Source: DATKCF01 sp035513345 (GTDB taxonomy: Bacteria; Gemmatimonadota; Gemmatimonadetes; Longimicrobiales; RSA9). Taken from it: DNA of 64,000 bases. Where the stretch lies: NCBI GenBank assembly GCA_035513345.1, contig DATKCF010000002.1, positions 1 to 64,000 of the forward strand, read 5' to 3'. The position numbers were made by a program, and so were the translations under genes. This document shows positions 17,142 to 25,508 of this stretch, in pieces; positions within the stretch are counted from its first letter, which is position 1, and each line of letters opens with the position of its first letter. The notes beneath the pieces are model-generated. The model did not search any database. It saw only the letters and a program-made list of their open reading frames with translations, and was not told the DNA's origin.

Positions 17142-18926
17142 TTACGGTTGGCGTTTCTGTGAGCCCATCCGTTCCAGCTCGCGCCGGGCCTGCGGCGCGA
17201 GGGCGCTCCGAGGATACTCGAACAGCAGGCGTTCGAGCAACAGCCGGGCCTCGTCGGGTGACCTGCGGTCGATCTCTCGCCGGGCCAGCGCGAGCAGCGC
17301 GGCGGGTGCTTCCGGCGAGTCGGGCGTCTGGCCAACGATATCGCGCCGCACCTGATCGGCCTCGGCGTGCAGGCCGATCCGCTCCGCCAGGCTCGCGGCG
17401 AAATCGAGGATGGCGGCGCGTTCGAAGTCGTGCAGCCGCTCGGATCCGTCGTACAGTAACATCACGCCGGCCCGCCTGTCGCCCGCGGATATCTCGGCCA
17501 GGCCCTCGCCGATGAGGGCGCCACCATCCTCGGACAGGCGTCCGAGCAGCGCGGCGAGACGGATCGCGTCGGTTGCCTCCGGTCCCGCCAGTTGCGGTGC
17601 GGCCGCCAGGATCTCGGTCCGTGCACGGTCGACATCCCCGAGCGTCATGAGCACGCGACCGCGCGCCAGGCTGATGTGCGGCCCGCGCATGCCGTCCAGC
17701 GCACGCCCGGCATCTGCCGCTCGACCCGCGTCGACCAGTGCGTTCGCCAGGACCGCCCCCGCCAGGTCGGCTTCATTTCCGGACCCCGGCGCCGCCGCCA
17801 GCGTCCTCAACTCGACCAGTGCTTCGTCGAACGACTGCTCCCTGGCCAGCCTCTGCACGCGCAGAGACTGCGCCTGACGTCGTTCTGGCGAGCCCGGCTC
17901 GAGCTGGTCTTCGACCTCGCGGTACACCGCCGCTGCCCCCGCCGTGTCGCCGAGCGAAAGAGCCAGCTCCGCCATCCGGGTGCGGACAGGCAGCATCGGG
18001 TCGGCGCCGGCGCCGTCAGCCACGATTCGGCCGTACGCCCACAGAGCGAGACGGCGCAGGCCGGCACCATCGGCCCGCCTCCCGACCTCGACGAGAAATG
18101 CGCGACGCTCGGCGTCTTCCAGTTCTTCGACGAGTCTGGCGGCCAGAGCCTCGGCGCGACGGTCGAGGCCCGCATCGATGGCGAGTTGGACGGCAGCCCT
18201 GCGCCTCGCCGGAGTGGCATCCTTGTCGACGAGGGCGTTGACAAGGCGGGGTATCACGGAAGCGCCGGCGTCCGGCAGGTTCGTGAGTCGCCGCCGCACC
18301 AGCAGGAAGGCTTCGCCGCGCGAACCAATGGCGCGTGCCCACTCGCGGGCGACGGCCCGGACATCGCCGAGCTCCGCCCAGACGTCACCAAGCTCGAGCG
18401 CCAGCGCATCGGGACGTTTGATCCGGTCCCGGCCGCGCTCCAGCGTCGTGATTGCGCGCTCGTACTCGCCGCGACTGCGCCATACCCGGGCAATCTCACG
18501 GTACGGCGCCTCGATCGTCGGCAACGCAGCCATCCATTCGGTCGCGGCAGCCTCGAGTTCCGCCGTTCGGTCCAGGCGGGACAGGGCCCGTATGCGCATC
18601 TGGTGCGCCACGATCGATGCCGGTTCGATCGCCAGCAACGCATCGACCACAGGGACGATCTCATCGACCCGTCCGCGCAGGGCGGCGATGCGCTCGAAAG
18701 TCAGGAGCGCCGCAAGCGACCCGGGATTGCGATCGAGGACGGTGCGGAGAAGGCTGTCGGCCGGCTCGTATTCGCCCGCCGCTTCGAGCAGGCCGACGGT
18801 CCGCAGGACCCGACCTTCATCATCCTGCGTCGCAGTCGCCGCACCGACCGGACCCGGATCGACGAGTCCGACGAGCGCGGCAATGGCCGCCGCGCGGCAG
18901 GCGGCGCGGGCGATGCTGCGGCTCAC
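17142..18926 (-). CDS. TPR-repeat periplasmic protein
   Basis: A 594 aa protein with an Ala-rich signal sequence (residues ~1-30, ending GPVGAATA) followed by repeated helical pairs typical of tetratricopeptide repeats. Examples are LLEAAGEYEPADSLLRTVLDRNPGS, WRSRGEYERAITTLERG and ALVDAGRAADAGRALDG. The C-terminal repeat segment (APAALLALARREIDRRSPDEARLLLERLL) resembles Tol-Pal-associated or outer-membrane TPR scaffolds. It overlaps the DUF4175 gene by four bases (ATGA), so the two are coupled. It probably provides a protein-binding scaffold in the periplasm; the partner is unknown. Confidence 0.8.
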   Translation of the reverse strand: MSRSIARAACRAAAIAALVGLVDPGPVGAATATQDDEGRVLRTVGLLEAAGEYEPADSLLRTVLDRNPGSLAALLTFERIAALRGRVDEIVPVVDALLAIEPASIVAHQMRIRALSRLDRTAELEAAATEWMAALPTIEAPYREIARVWRSRGEYERAITTLERGRDRIKRPDALALELGDVWAELGDVRAVAREWARAIGSRGEAFLLVRRRLTNLPDAGASVIPRLVNALVDKDATPARRRAAVQLAIDAGLDRRAEALAARLVEELEDAERRAFLVEVGRRADGAGLRRLALWAYGRIVADGAGADPMLPVRTRMAELALSLGDTAGAAAVYREVEDQLEPGSPERRQAQSLRVQRLAREQSFDEALVELRTLAAAPGSGNEADLAGAVLANALVDAGRAADAGRALDGMRGPHISLARGRVLMTLGDVDRARTEILAAAPQLAGPEATDAIRLAALLGRLSEDGGALIGEGLAEISAGDRRAGVMLLYDGSERLHDFERAAILDFAASLAERIGLHAEADQVRRDIVGQTPDSPEAPAALLALARREIDRRSPDEARLLLERLLFEYPRSALAPQARRELERMGSQKRQP

Positions 18927-21900
18927 TCCCGTCGCCGTGCCTCCGCCCCTGGCGATACCCGGTTGATCCGCTCGAAGTACTCCAGGATCATCTTGCGATA
19001 AGCCGGCGGCAGACTCCTAAGTTCCTCCGGCGTCGGCACCCGGTACCTCACGGACGTGTCCAGCATGGCGGCGTCCAGCGCTGGCGGTACCGACGGCGTG
19101 TACTGGCCGGCGCGTTCGGCAACGCGCTCCTCACTCGTCTCGTCCCTCTCGAGTGTCCGGCCCGCATCCAGGAGCCTATGGAACAGCCGCTCCTGTCGCG
19201 CAAGCACGTCCGCGGGAAGCCGTCCGCCCTCCATCTCCCGCGCGATTCGCGCCGCCTCCTCCGCCATCGCCTGGACATCACCCAGCACATCGTCGCGACG
19301 CCCCAGTGATTCGTTCACGCCATCGAGCTTCGTCGCGATATCGCGCTGCTCCTGCGCCATCCGGTCAAGTTGTTGCGACATCGCCTGCGGTTGCAGGTTC
19401 AGTGGCATCAATGAACTCGATCGACCATTCAACTGGCCCTGCTGCTGTGCGAGCTGCGAGAGCTGCTGCATGGCCTGCTCGGTGCCGCCCGCGTTCTGTT
19501 GCTGGCCGCCCTCCTGCTGACTGTTCAGCAGCGAAAGCGCCAGCCGGTTCAACGCTTCCACCGTCTCGGACGCCTGCTGCGTCGGCATCTGGCCCTGACC
19601 CTGCTGCATCTGCTCGAGCGCCTGCGCCGTCTGCTGCATGCTCAGATTCGCGCGGCCAAGCGCGGCACCGACATCCCGGCTCATCGAGCCCGTCTGATCG
19701 GCCGCCTGCGAAAGATTGCGACCCAGCTGCTCAAGACCCTGCTGCAGCGCGGCCTGTTCCTGCCGCAGGCCCTGTGTCTCCGGGGAACCGCCCTGACCGC
19801 CTTGCTGCTGACCGCCCTGCTGTTGCTGACCGCCCTGCTGTTGCTGGCCACCCTGTTGCTGCTGGCCACCCTGCTGCTGCTGGCCGCCCTGCTGCTGCTG
19901 GCCGCCCTGTTGTTGCTGACCGCCCTGCTGCTGCTGGCCGCCCTGCTGCTGCTGACCTGCCTGCTGGCTTGCCGCTGAATCAGCGGCCGCCTGTGCCAGC
20001 GAGTCGGCCTGCGCCTGCTGCTGCTCCATCCGGTCCTGCAGCGCCTGCTGGCGCTGAGCGAGCGAAAGCGCCTCGTTGGTGGCGCGCTCGACGGCCTCGC
20101 GCATTGCCTGCTCGGAGGCGTCAGCCATCTGACTGCGGGCTTCCTGGAGCCGGTCGGCGGCCTGTTCGAGACGCTGCGCGGCCTGGTCGCCGGCCTGCGC
20201 CGCCTGTTCGGACTGGCGTGAGTCGGCGCTCTGCGCCGCGTTCCGCATGTCCTGGCGCGCGGCTTCCACGTCCTGGCGAGCCTGCGCGGTCTGGCCGGCG
20301 GCTTCCTTCCGGTCCTGTGACTGGAGATCGCGTCCCAGTTCGTTCATCTGCGACGCAAGCTCACCGGCCCTACGTTCGAGCTGGCGCTGCGTTTCGGTCT
20401 CGCTGGTCGGTGACTGCGATCGAAGGGACTCGGCGAGTGCCTGCTGCTGGGTTGCCAGCTCGCGTGCATCCTGGGCCAGCGCGCCGGTACGCTGCTCGAC
20501 GGCGTTGCGTTCGAGATCCTCGAGGCTGTCCTCGAGGCGCTGGCGCAGCTCTTCCTGATTCTGAGCGAGCTGCTCGAGCGCTTTCTCGAGCTGTTGCGGA
20601 TCCAGGCTGTCGAGGGCCTGCTTGAGCTGATCCATCTGCTGGCTGGTCTGCGGATCCAGCATACGCTCGTACATTTCGCGCAGCTCGTCGAGCTTTTCGC
20701 GTGTGCCCGGATCCTCGAGACCGGCGTCGGCGATGGCGCGCTGGATCGCTTCGAGCCGGTCGCGCATGGCTTCGATGTCTTCGGCGACCTTCCTCTGCTC
20801 GTCGAGGATCTGGCGAGCCTGTTCGGACTCGCGGAATCCGAGCGAACCCTGGGTCGCGGACGACTCGCCTGCACTGGTCGTGTTCGCCGGATCGTTGCGC
20901 CGCGAATTGGCTGCCTCGGTCCGGCGCTCGAGCGTGCGTGTGGCTTCGTTGAGGTCGCGTGTTCTGTTGGCGAGGTCCTGCGCTTCGCGAACGAGATCGT
21001 CCGCTTCTTCCGTCACGCGGCTGCGCAGTTCGGACGCGCCGGGCAGGTACAGCGAGAACGTCGTGGAAACGGCCGTCTGCCCCCTGGGCGAGTTGTCGGT
21101 GACACGAACGAAGTAACGGATCGTATCGCCAGGCAGAATATCCCGTTCGCGCAGGTCCAGCATGCCGCGAGCGAGAACGCGCTCGTCCTGGCCGTCGACC
21201 GGCAGAGTCTGCTCGGTCGGGGGGTCAGCGCGGCCGGCCGCGCTGATGCGCCAGCTGACGAGCGTCGCCTGCGCTATCCCGTAGTCGTCGCGTGCGTCGG
21301 CGGCGATCGGGTGCAGCCGTGTCGCATCGATCAGTGTGTCGCGGCCGGGGAACGTGATCTCCACCTCGGGCGGCGAGTCGGGCAGCATCGTGATCTCAAG
21401 CGGCGCTGGCGGCGACAGCAGCGCCGACCCGTCGGCGCCGGTCAGGCTCCACTCGTAGACGCCATCCGCGCCTGGTGTCCAGTTCGTGCGGAACCCCGCA
21501 CCGTCGACATCGAGTCGGACGACGCTCCCACTTCCGTCCTCCAGCGAGCCGCGGCTCAGCTCGCGGGTCGTGCGACCTTCGATCAGCAGCGACGTCCCCT
21601 GCGGTAGCTCGAGCGGCGGCAGATCCGTCGAGTAGCGGTCGGGCGAGCGGCCCACGTAGTCAGGATACCGGACCACGACCGTCAGCTCGGTCACGAGCAG
21701 CGGATCGAGCGGCGTAATCGTGAACTGGCGGCTGCGTGCGCCGTCGGGCGCTTCGACCCAGTACACGGTCGGCGCGTCGACGCCTTTCACCAGCGCGACC
21801 GCCCGGTCTTCCAGGACCGATACCGTCTCGCGCCGTAGAATGTCACCTTCCGCTCGCCACGCCACCGTCACCGCGAATCGGCCCTCGGCGTGAACCCGCA

Positions 21901-22552
21901 CTTCCAGATCGCCGCCACGCAGGACTTCCGCATCGCCGGGCTGGACGTCCAGTGGCGGCAGCGGTGGCGACGACAGGTGCGCCAGCGGGTGGAGCAGCGG
22001 CGTCCATGCCGCGCCGCTCCGATCCGGTGAAGTGAAACCGAGGAGCGCGGTGATTGCCGTCAGTCCGGCCAGGCCGGTCCCGAGCAGGGCGGCCCTGCGT
22101 CGTGCGCGCTGTCCGATCGACCCGGTCACGGCCGACGGCCTGACGCCGACGAACCGGCCGTCTACGGCGACGCACTCGCGCTGGTACAACGCGGCCGATG
22201 TGCCGGAGGGAATCCCGCGACCCAGCTCGAGCATGCCGAGGACGGAACCGGGCGCAAGACTGGCGTGCGTATCGGCGACCGACGCCAGATCCCGCTCGTC
22301 CGTACCGGCCTGCCAGCGACGCCACGAGTAGTACGCAATGCCGACGATAGCGGCGAAGCCCAGACCTTCGAGCACAAGGGGCACGGGGCTCGGCGCCAGC
22401 CACTGCGTGACGTCGGCGAGAAGCCAGGCCAGAGCGAGCGTCGCCGGCACCACCAGCATCGCCGCGAACGCAACCGCGATCGCCGTGTCGCGCCGAACGC
22501 CTCGTCTGGCGCGCCGGATCAGATCGTCGAGCGATATCGAGTGCGGGCTCAT
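18923..22552 (-). CDS. DUF4175-type large membrane protein with Gln/Gly repeat
   Basis: A 1209 aa protein. Two hydrophobic spans (about residues 24-46 and 57-75) are followed by a third near 155-172, then a large extracytoplasmic beta-rich region (PDYVGRSPDRYSTDLPPLELPQGT, PDSPPEVEITFPGRDTLIDATRLHP). This is the layout of DUF4175 proteins. From about residue 490 the chain is a long Gln/Glu/Arg-rich coiled coil, interrupted by nine QQQQGG repeats. The C terminus ends SLPPAYRKMILEYFERINR. In Bacteroidetes and relatives, DUF4175 genes lie with MoxR ATPase, DUF58, VWA and DUF4159 genes. Here DUF4159 and TPR genes flank it with four-base overlaps. The function is unknown, perhaps envelope-complex assembly. 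Confidence 0.85.
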   Translation of the reverse strand: MSPHSISLDDLIRRARRGVRRDTAIAVAFAAMLVVPATLALAWLLADVTQWLAPSPVPLVLEGLGFAAIVGIAYYSWRRWQAGTDERDLASVADTHASLAPGSVLGMLELGRGIPSGTSAALYQRECVAVDGRFVGVRPSAVTGSIGQRARRRAALLGTGLAGLTAITALLGFTSPDRSGAAWTPLLHPLAHLSSPPLPPLDVQPGDAEVLRGGDLEVRVHAEGRFAVTVAWRAEGDILRRETVSVLEDRAVALVKGVDAPTVYWVEAPDGARSRQFTITPLDPLLVTELTVVVRYPDYVGRSPDRYSTDLPPLELPQGTSLLIEGRTTRELSRGSLEDGSGSVVRLDVDGAGFRTNWTPGADGVYEWSLTGADGSALLSPPAPLEITMLPDSPPEVEITFPGRDTLIDATRLHPIAADARDDYGIAQATLVSWRISAAGRADPPTEQTLPVDGQDERVLARGMLDLRERDILPGDTIRYFVRVTDNSPRGQTAVSTTFSLYLPGASELRSRVTEEADDLVREAQDLANRTRDLNEATRTLERRTEAANSRRNDPANTTSAGESSATQGSLGFRESEQARQILDEQRKVAEDIEAMRDRLEAIQRAIADAGLEDPGTREKLDELREMYERMLDPQTSQQMDQLKQALDSLDPQQLEKALEQLAQNQEELRQRLEDSLEDLERNAVEQRTGALAQDARELATQQQALAESLRSQSPTSETETQRQLERRAGELASQMNELGRDLQSQDRKEAAGQTAQARQDVEAARQDMRNAAQSADSRQSEQAAQAGDQAAQRLEQAADRLQEARSQMADASEQAMREAVERATNEALSLAQRQQALQDRMEQQQAQADSLAQAAADSAASQQAGQQQQGGQQQQGGQQQQGGQQQQGGQQQQGGQQQQGGQQQQGGQQQQGGQQQGGQGGSPETQGLRQEQAALQQGLEQLGRNLSQAADQTGSMSRDVGAALGRANLSMQQTAQALEQMQQGQGQMPTQQASETVEALNRLALSLLNSQQEGGQQQNAGGTEQAMQQLSQLAQQQGQLNGRSSSLMPLNLQPQAMSQQLDRMAQEQRDIATKLDGVNESLGRRDDVLGDVQAMAEEAARIAREMEGGRLPADVLARQERLFHRLLDAGRTLERDETSEERVAERAGQYTPSVPPALDAAMLDTSVRYRVPTPEELRSLPPAYRKMILEYFERINRVSPGAEARRRE
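19803..19957 (-). repeat. 18-bp tandem repeat encoding QQQQGG units
   Basis: About nine imperfect copies of an 18-bp unit (plus strand: variants of CTGCTGCTGGCCGCCCTG) lie within the DUF4175 gene and encode QQQQGG. Unit variants differ mainly at synonymous positions (GCC/ACC, TTG/CTG). A repeat of this kind can change copy number by slippage without breaking the frame. Confidence 0.9.
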
Positions 22553-23235
22553 GAGGCAACCTGCGCTAGCGCGTACAGGAATATGTTGACGCCCATGCGG
22601 AACGCCTGTTCACGTACCGCGGGCGTATCGTCGTACGTCTTCGGATCCTCCCAGCCGTTGCCGAGGTCCGACTCGAACGAATAGTAGACCACCATCCGGC
22701 CACCGTGAAAGATGCCGAAACCCCGGGGCGGCTCGCCATCGTGTCGATGGATCTTCGGCAGACCGTCCGCGAACTCGTACATCACATGGTACACCGGATG
22801 GTCGACCGGTACCTCCCGCAGCTCGGCGTCCGGGAACACGCGGCGGATCTCGCGGCGGAAACTCGCGTCCATGCCGTAGTTGTCGTCGGCATGGAGGAAC
22901 CCGCCCGCCTCCAGGTATCGCCGCAGAATCCCAACCTCCTCATCGGAGAACCGCACGTTGCCGTGGCCGGTCATGTAGAGGTACGGATAACTCCACAGCG
23001 CCGGGTCGGTCAGCCGGGTCGTCGCCGGCCGTTCCGAAACGCCGATACCGGTCCGCGTCCGGATCTCCTTCAACAGGTTCGGCAACCCGGACGGGTTTGC
23101 GTACCAGTCGCCGCCGCCGTCGTACTGGAGCTGTGCGATCGTGATGACGCCGGTCTCCTGCGCCATCACGTTGGCGGCAAAGAGCGGAAATGACAGCAGC
23201 AGCAGGGCGGCCGGTCTCAAGGACTCACTCCTCAC
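22549..23235 (-). CDS. DUF4159 exported protein
   Basis: A 228 aa protein with a signal peptide ending NVMAQ. The mature domain carries IAQLQYDGGGDWYANPSGLPNLL, TDPALWSYPYLYMTGHGNVRFS, LRRYLEAGGFLHADDNYGMD and VYHVMYEFADGLPKIH, which are hallmarks of DUF4159. This family has a flavodoxin/GATase-like fold and is found next to MoxR/DUF58/VWA and DUF4175 genes. It overlaps the DUF4175 gene (ATGA) and rsmI (11 nt). Its biochemical role is not known. Confidence 0.85.
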   Translation of the reverse strand: MRSESLRPAALLLLSFPLFAANVMAQETGVITIAQLQYDGGGDWYANPSGLPNLLKEIRTRTGIGVSERPATTRLTDPALWSYPYLYMTGHGNVRFSDEEVGILRRYLEAGGFLHADDNYGMDASFRREIRRVFPDAELREVPVDHPVYHVMYEFADGLPKIHRHDGEPPRGFGIFHGGRMVVYYSFESDLGNGWEDPKTYDDTPAVREQAFRMGVNIFLYALAQVAS

Positions 23236-24067
23236 CGCTCTCCGTTACACCGAGAGCGAGCCGGTAGGCGTCGCGACGGGCGATACCGAGCACTCGTGCG
23301 GCTTCGCGCGCCGCTGCGCTCGGCTTCAGGCCGTTTTCCAGAAGGGCACGCACGACGCGTTCCGCCTCCGCGGGGTCCGTCGACGCACCGGCCGAGGCAG
23401 CACCGGCAACAACCACGACGATCTCTCCGCGAACCGCCGCATCCTGATAGTAGGCGCGGGCTTCCGACAAGGTTCCCCGGAACGTCGACTCGTGGAGTTT
23501 GGTCAGTTCCCTCGCCACCGCCACACGCCGGTCTTCGCCGCACGTCGCTTCGAGGTCACGGAGCAGCTTCACCAGACGACCTGGCGCCTCGAACAGGATC
23601 GTTGTCGAACGCGACGCCGCCGCGGCTTCGATCGCGCGCGTCCTCGACCCACCCGACCGCGGCAGGAACCCGACGAACGTGAACGGCTCCGGTTCGATAC
23701 CGGACGCAACCAGTGCTGCCAGCGCCGCGGACGCGCCCGGGATCGGGATCACCTCGTGACCCGCGTCCAGAGCCGCGCGCGCAAGACGGGCGCCGGGATC
23801 CGAGATGAGCGGTGTGCCCGCGTCCGACACGATGGCCACGTCTTCGCCAGCGCCCAGCCAGTCGACCATCTGCGCGGCTCTCGACTCCTCGTTGTGCGCA
23901 TGCGCCGAAACGGGTCGACCCTCGATGCCATAGTGCCGCAGCAGAATCGACGTGCGCCTCGTATCCTCGGCCAGGATGTGCGGAACGCGCGACAGTATCT
24001 CGACAGCCCGGTACGTGAAGTCGCCCAGGTTGCCGATCGGCGTACTCACGATGTACAGCGACGCCAC
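23225..24067 (-). CDS. rsmI: 16S rRNA (cytidine1402-2'-O)-methyltransferase (RsmI)
   Basis: Methylates the 2'-OH of C1402 in 16S rRNA with S-adenosylmethionine. It has the tetrapyrrole-methylase-like signature of the family: LYIVSTPIGNLGDFTYRA, LAEDTR, AIVSDAGTPLISDPGA and VIPIPGASAALAALV, followed by FVGFLPR. The start is GTG 24067, because GGGAGG lies seven bases upstream and the protein then begins at the first conserved residues; the frame extends to 24118 without similarity. Length is 280 aa, normal for the family. It is followed at once by the DUF4159 gene with an 11 nt overlap. Confidence 0.95.
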   Translation of the reverse strand: MASLYIVSTPIGNLGDFTYRAVEILSRVPHILAEDTRRTSILLRHYGIEGRPVSAHAHNEESRAAQMVDWLGAGEDVAIVSDAGTPLISDPGARLARAALDAGHEVIPIPGASAALAALVASGIEPEPFTFVGFLPRSGGSRTRAIEAAAASRSTTILFEAPGRLVKLLRDLEATCGEDRRVAVARELTKLHESTFRGTLSEARAYYQDAAVRGEIVVVVAGAASAGASTDPAEAERVVRALLENGLKPSAAAREAARVLGIARRDAYRLALGVTESGEE

Positions 24068-24149
24068 CGAATGGCCTCCCGCTGATGCGAAAACGGGGCA
24101 ACGGCCACGTGCCGTCACCCCGCAGTCCGGTTGCGCACAGCCACCGCGA

Positions 24150-24482
24150 TCAGAGGTGCTCCTCGATCTTGCGTTCGAGGTGTGCCTTCGGCACCGCCCC
24201 GACCACCGTGTCCACGTGCTTTCCGTCCTTGAAGAACAGGATGCTCGGAATCGAGCGGATACTGTATTTCACCGCCGTCTGCTGATTCGAGTCGACATCC
24301 AGCTTGCCGAACTGGACGCGCCCTGCATAGTCCTTCGAAAGCTGTTCGATCAGTGGCGCGATCATGCGGCACGGGCCGCACCAGACCGCCCAGAAATCGA
24401 CGAGCGAAAGCCCCTCATGCTCCTCGATCATGTCGCCGAAGTTGGCATCCGTCACCACCACCGGCCCGCCGTTCTCCTCCAT
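24150..24482 (-). CDS. trxA: Thioredoxin
   Basis: A 110 aa cytoplasmic thioredoxin. The active site WCGPC lies in VDFWAVWCGPCRMIAPL and the cis-Pro is in IRSIPSILFF; KLDVDSN is also conserved. It reduces protein disulfides, and could recycle peroxidases such as the OsmC protein in this window. The start is ATG 24482 with AAAGGAG upstream. It is divergent from the methylmalonyl-CoA epimerase gene with only 57 nt between, and lies 82 nt before rsmI. Confidence 0.96.
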   Translation of the reverse strand: MEENGGPVVVTDANFGDMIEEHEGLSLVDFWAVWCGPCRMIAPLIEQLSKDYAGRVQFGKLDVDSNQQTAVKYSIRSIPSILFFKDGKHVDTVVGAVPKAHLERKIEEHL

Positions 24483-24539
24483 TCACCGTCTCCTTTGGTT
24501 CCTGCCGCGCGTGCCATCCGTGCGGTCCGGTCCTATCTT

Positions 24540-24980
24540 GTGCGACGCGACGACCACCAGCCGACGGAGCCTGACCTGGAATACCCGCTCGACCATGTGG
24601 CGATCGCGGTGCCGTCCATTCGCGCCGCGCTGCCGGCCCTTGAACTCATCTCCGGCGCTCCGGGTTCCCGGCCCGAAGCCGTCGAGTCCCAGGGCGTCAA
24701 CGTCGTCTTCGTCGGTACCGCCGGCTGCCGTGTCGAACTTCTCGAGCCGACCGGCCCCGATTCACCAGTCGCCCGCTTCCTCGATCGGCGCGGACCCGGG
24801 CTACATCACATCGCCTATCGCGTCACCGACCTCGCGGCCGTTCTCGAAGACCTGGGCATGCGCGGCTTCGAACTGATCGACCGCACTCCTCGAGCCGGTG
24901 CGCACGGCCGCCTCGTCGCCTTCATCCATCCGCGCAGCGTCGGCGGCGTCCTGATCGAACTCGTGCAGGACGCCGGTTGA
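24540..24980 (+). CDS. mce: Methylmalonyl-CoA epimerase (VOC family)
   Basis: A vicinal-oxygen-chelate protein that would interconvert R- and S-methylmalonyl-CoA in propionate and branched-chain catabolism. It has the family opening LDHVAIAVPSIRAA with a metal His, then VELLEP, GPGLHHIAYRV and FIHPRSVGGVLIELVQ, giving the usual His and Glu ligands. GTG 24540 is the first ordinary start and gives 146 aa. However, a GGAG at 24566-24569 is correctly placed for a CTG start at 24576, which would begin MEYPLDHVAIAV, the usual family N terminus. It is one of the few plus-strand genes and is divergent from trxA. No mutase gene is nearby. Confidence 0.85.
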   Translation: MRRDDHQPTEPDLEYPLDHVAIAVPSIRAALPALELISGAPGSRPEAVESQGVNVVFVGTAGCRVELLEPTGPDSPVARFLDRRGPGLHHIAYRVTDLAAVLEDLGMRGFELIDRTPRAGAHGRLVAFIHPRSVGGVLIELVQDAG

Positions 24981-24990
24981 ACCTCGTCGC

Positions 24991-25452
24991 TCAGCGACCC
25001 ATGATCCGGTTGATCTCGATCTGCTCGATCATCCAGGTACGGTCCTTTGACCAGACCAGAACGTACGGCACGTCGACGTTCCGATCGGAGAATCGCATGT
25101 TCACGATCGCGCGCGTCGCCTCGTCGCGCCGGCCGGGCACGACCTCGAACCGCTGGATCGTGAACCCCTCGTGTCGCAGGATTGATGCAAGCGCGAACAT
25201 CTGCTCGTCCACGAGCTGACGGGGATCACGGTTGAGAATCGAGCCGTCGACCGTGCCGAACAGCCTTGCCATCGTATCGAGGTCGTTCGAATTCGCCGCG
25301 CGCAGGAACTGCTCTATCACGAGCTGCGTTGCAACTTCGGGATTGGTCGGCATCGGGTTGGCCGGCTCCGGTCGGCTCGCACCGCCACACGCCGCCAACA
25401 GAACCACTGCGATGAGAGCCATACCGGCTCCACTCGGGCATCCTGGCCGCAT
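24991..25452 (-). CDS. Small lipoprotein, NTF2-like
   Basis: A 153 aa predicted lipoprotein. The hydrophobic segment MALIAVVLLAAC ends in a good lipobox (LAAC). The mature part, VIEQFLRAANSNDLDTMARLFGTVDGS and the later alternating strands (FEVVPGRRDEATRAIVNM, VPYVLVWSKDRTWMIEQIEI), looks like an NTF2/SnoaL-fold domain, but no function follows from that. The start is ATG 25452, preceded by GGAAGGGAAG. It lies between the convergent mce stop (ten bases) and clpB. Confidence 0.75.
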   Translation of the reverse strand: MRPGCPSGAGMALIAVVLLAACGGASRPEPANPMPTNPEVATQLVIEQFLRAANSNDLDTMARLFGTVDGSILNRDPRQLVDEQMFALASILRHEGFTIQRFEVVPGRRDEATRAIVNMRFSDRNVDVPYVLVWSKDRTWMIEQIEINRIMGR

Positions 25453-25508
25453 CTTGTCTGCTTCCCTTCCTGGAAGATGCTGAAAGCTCACGGGCTGCGC
25501 GGGACATG

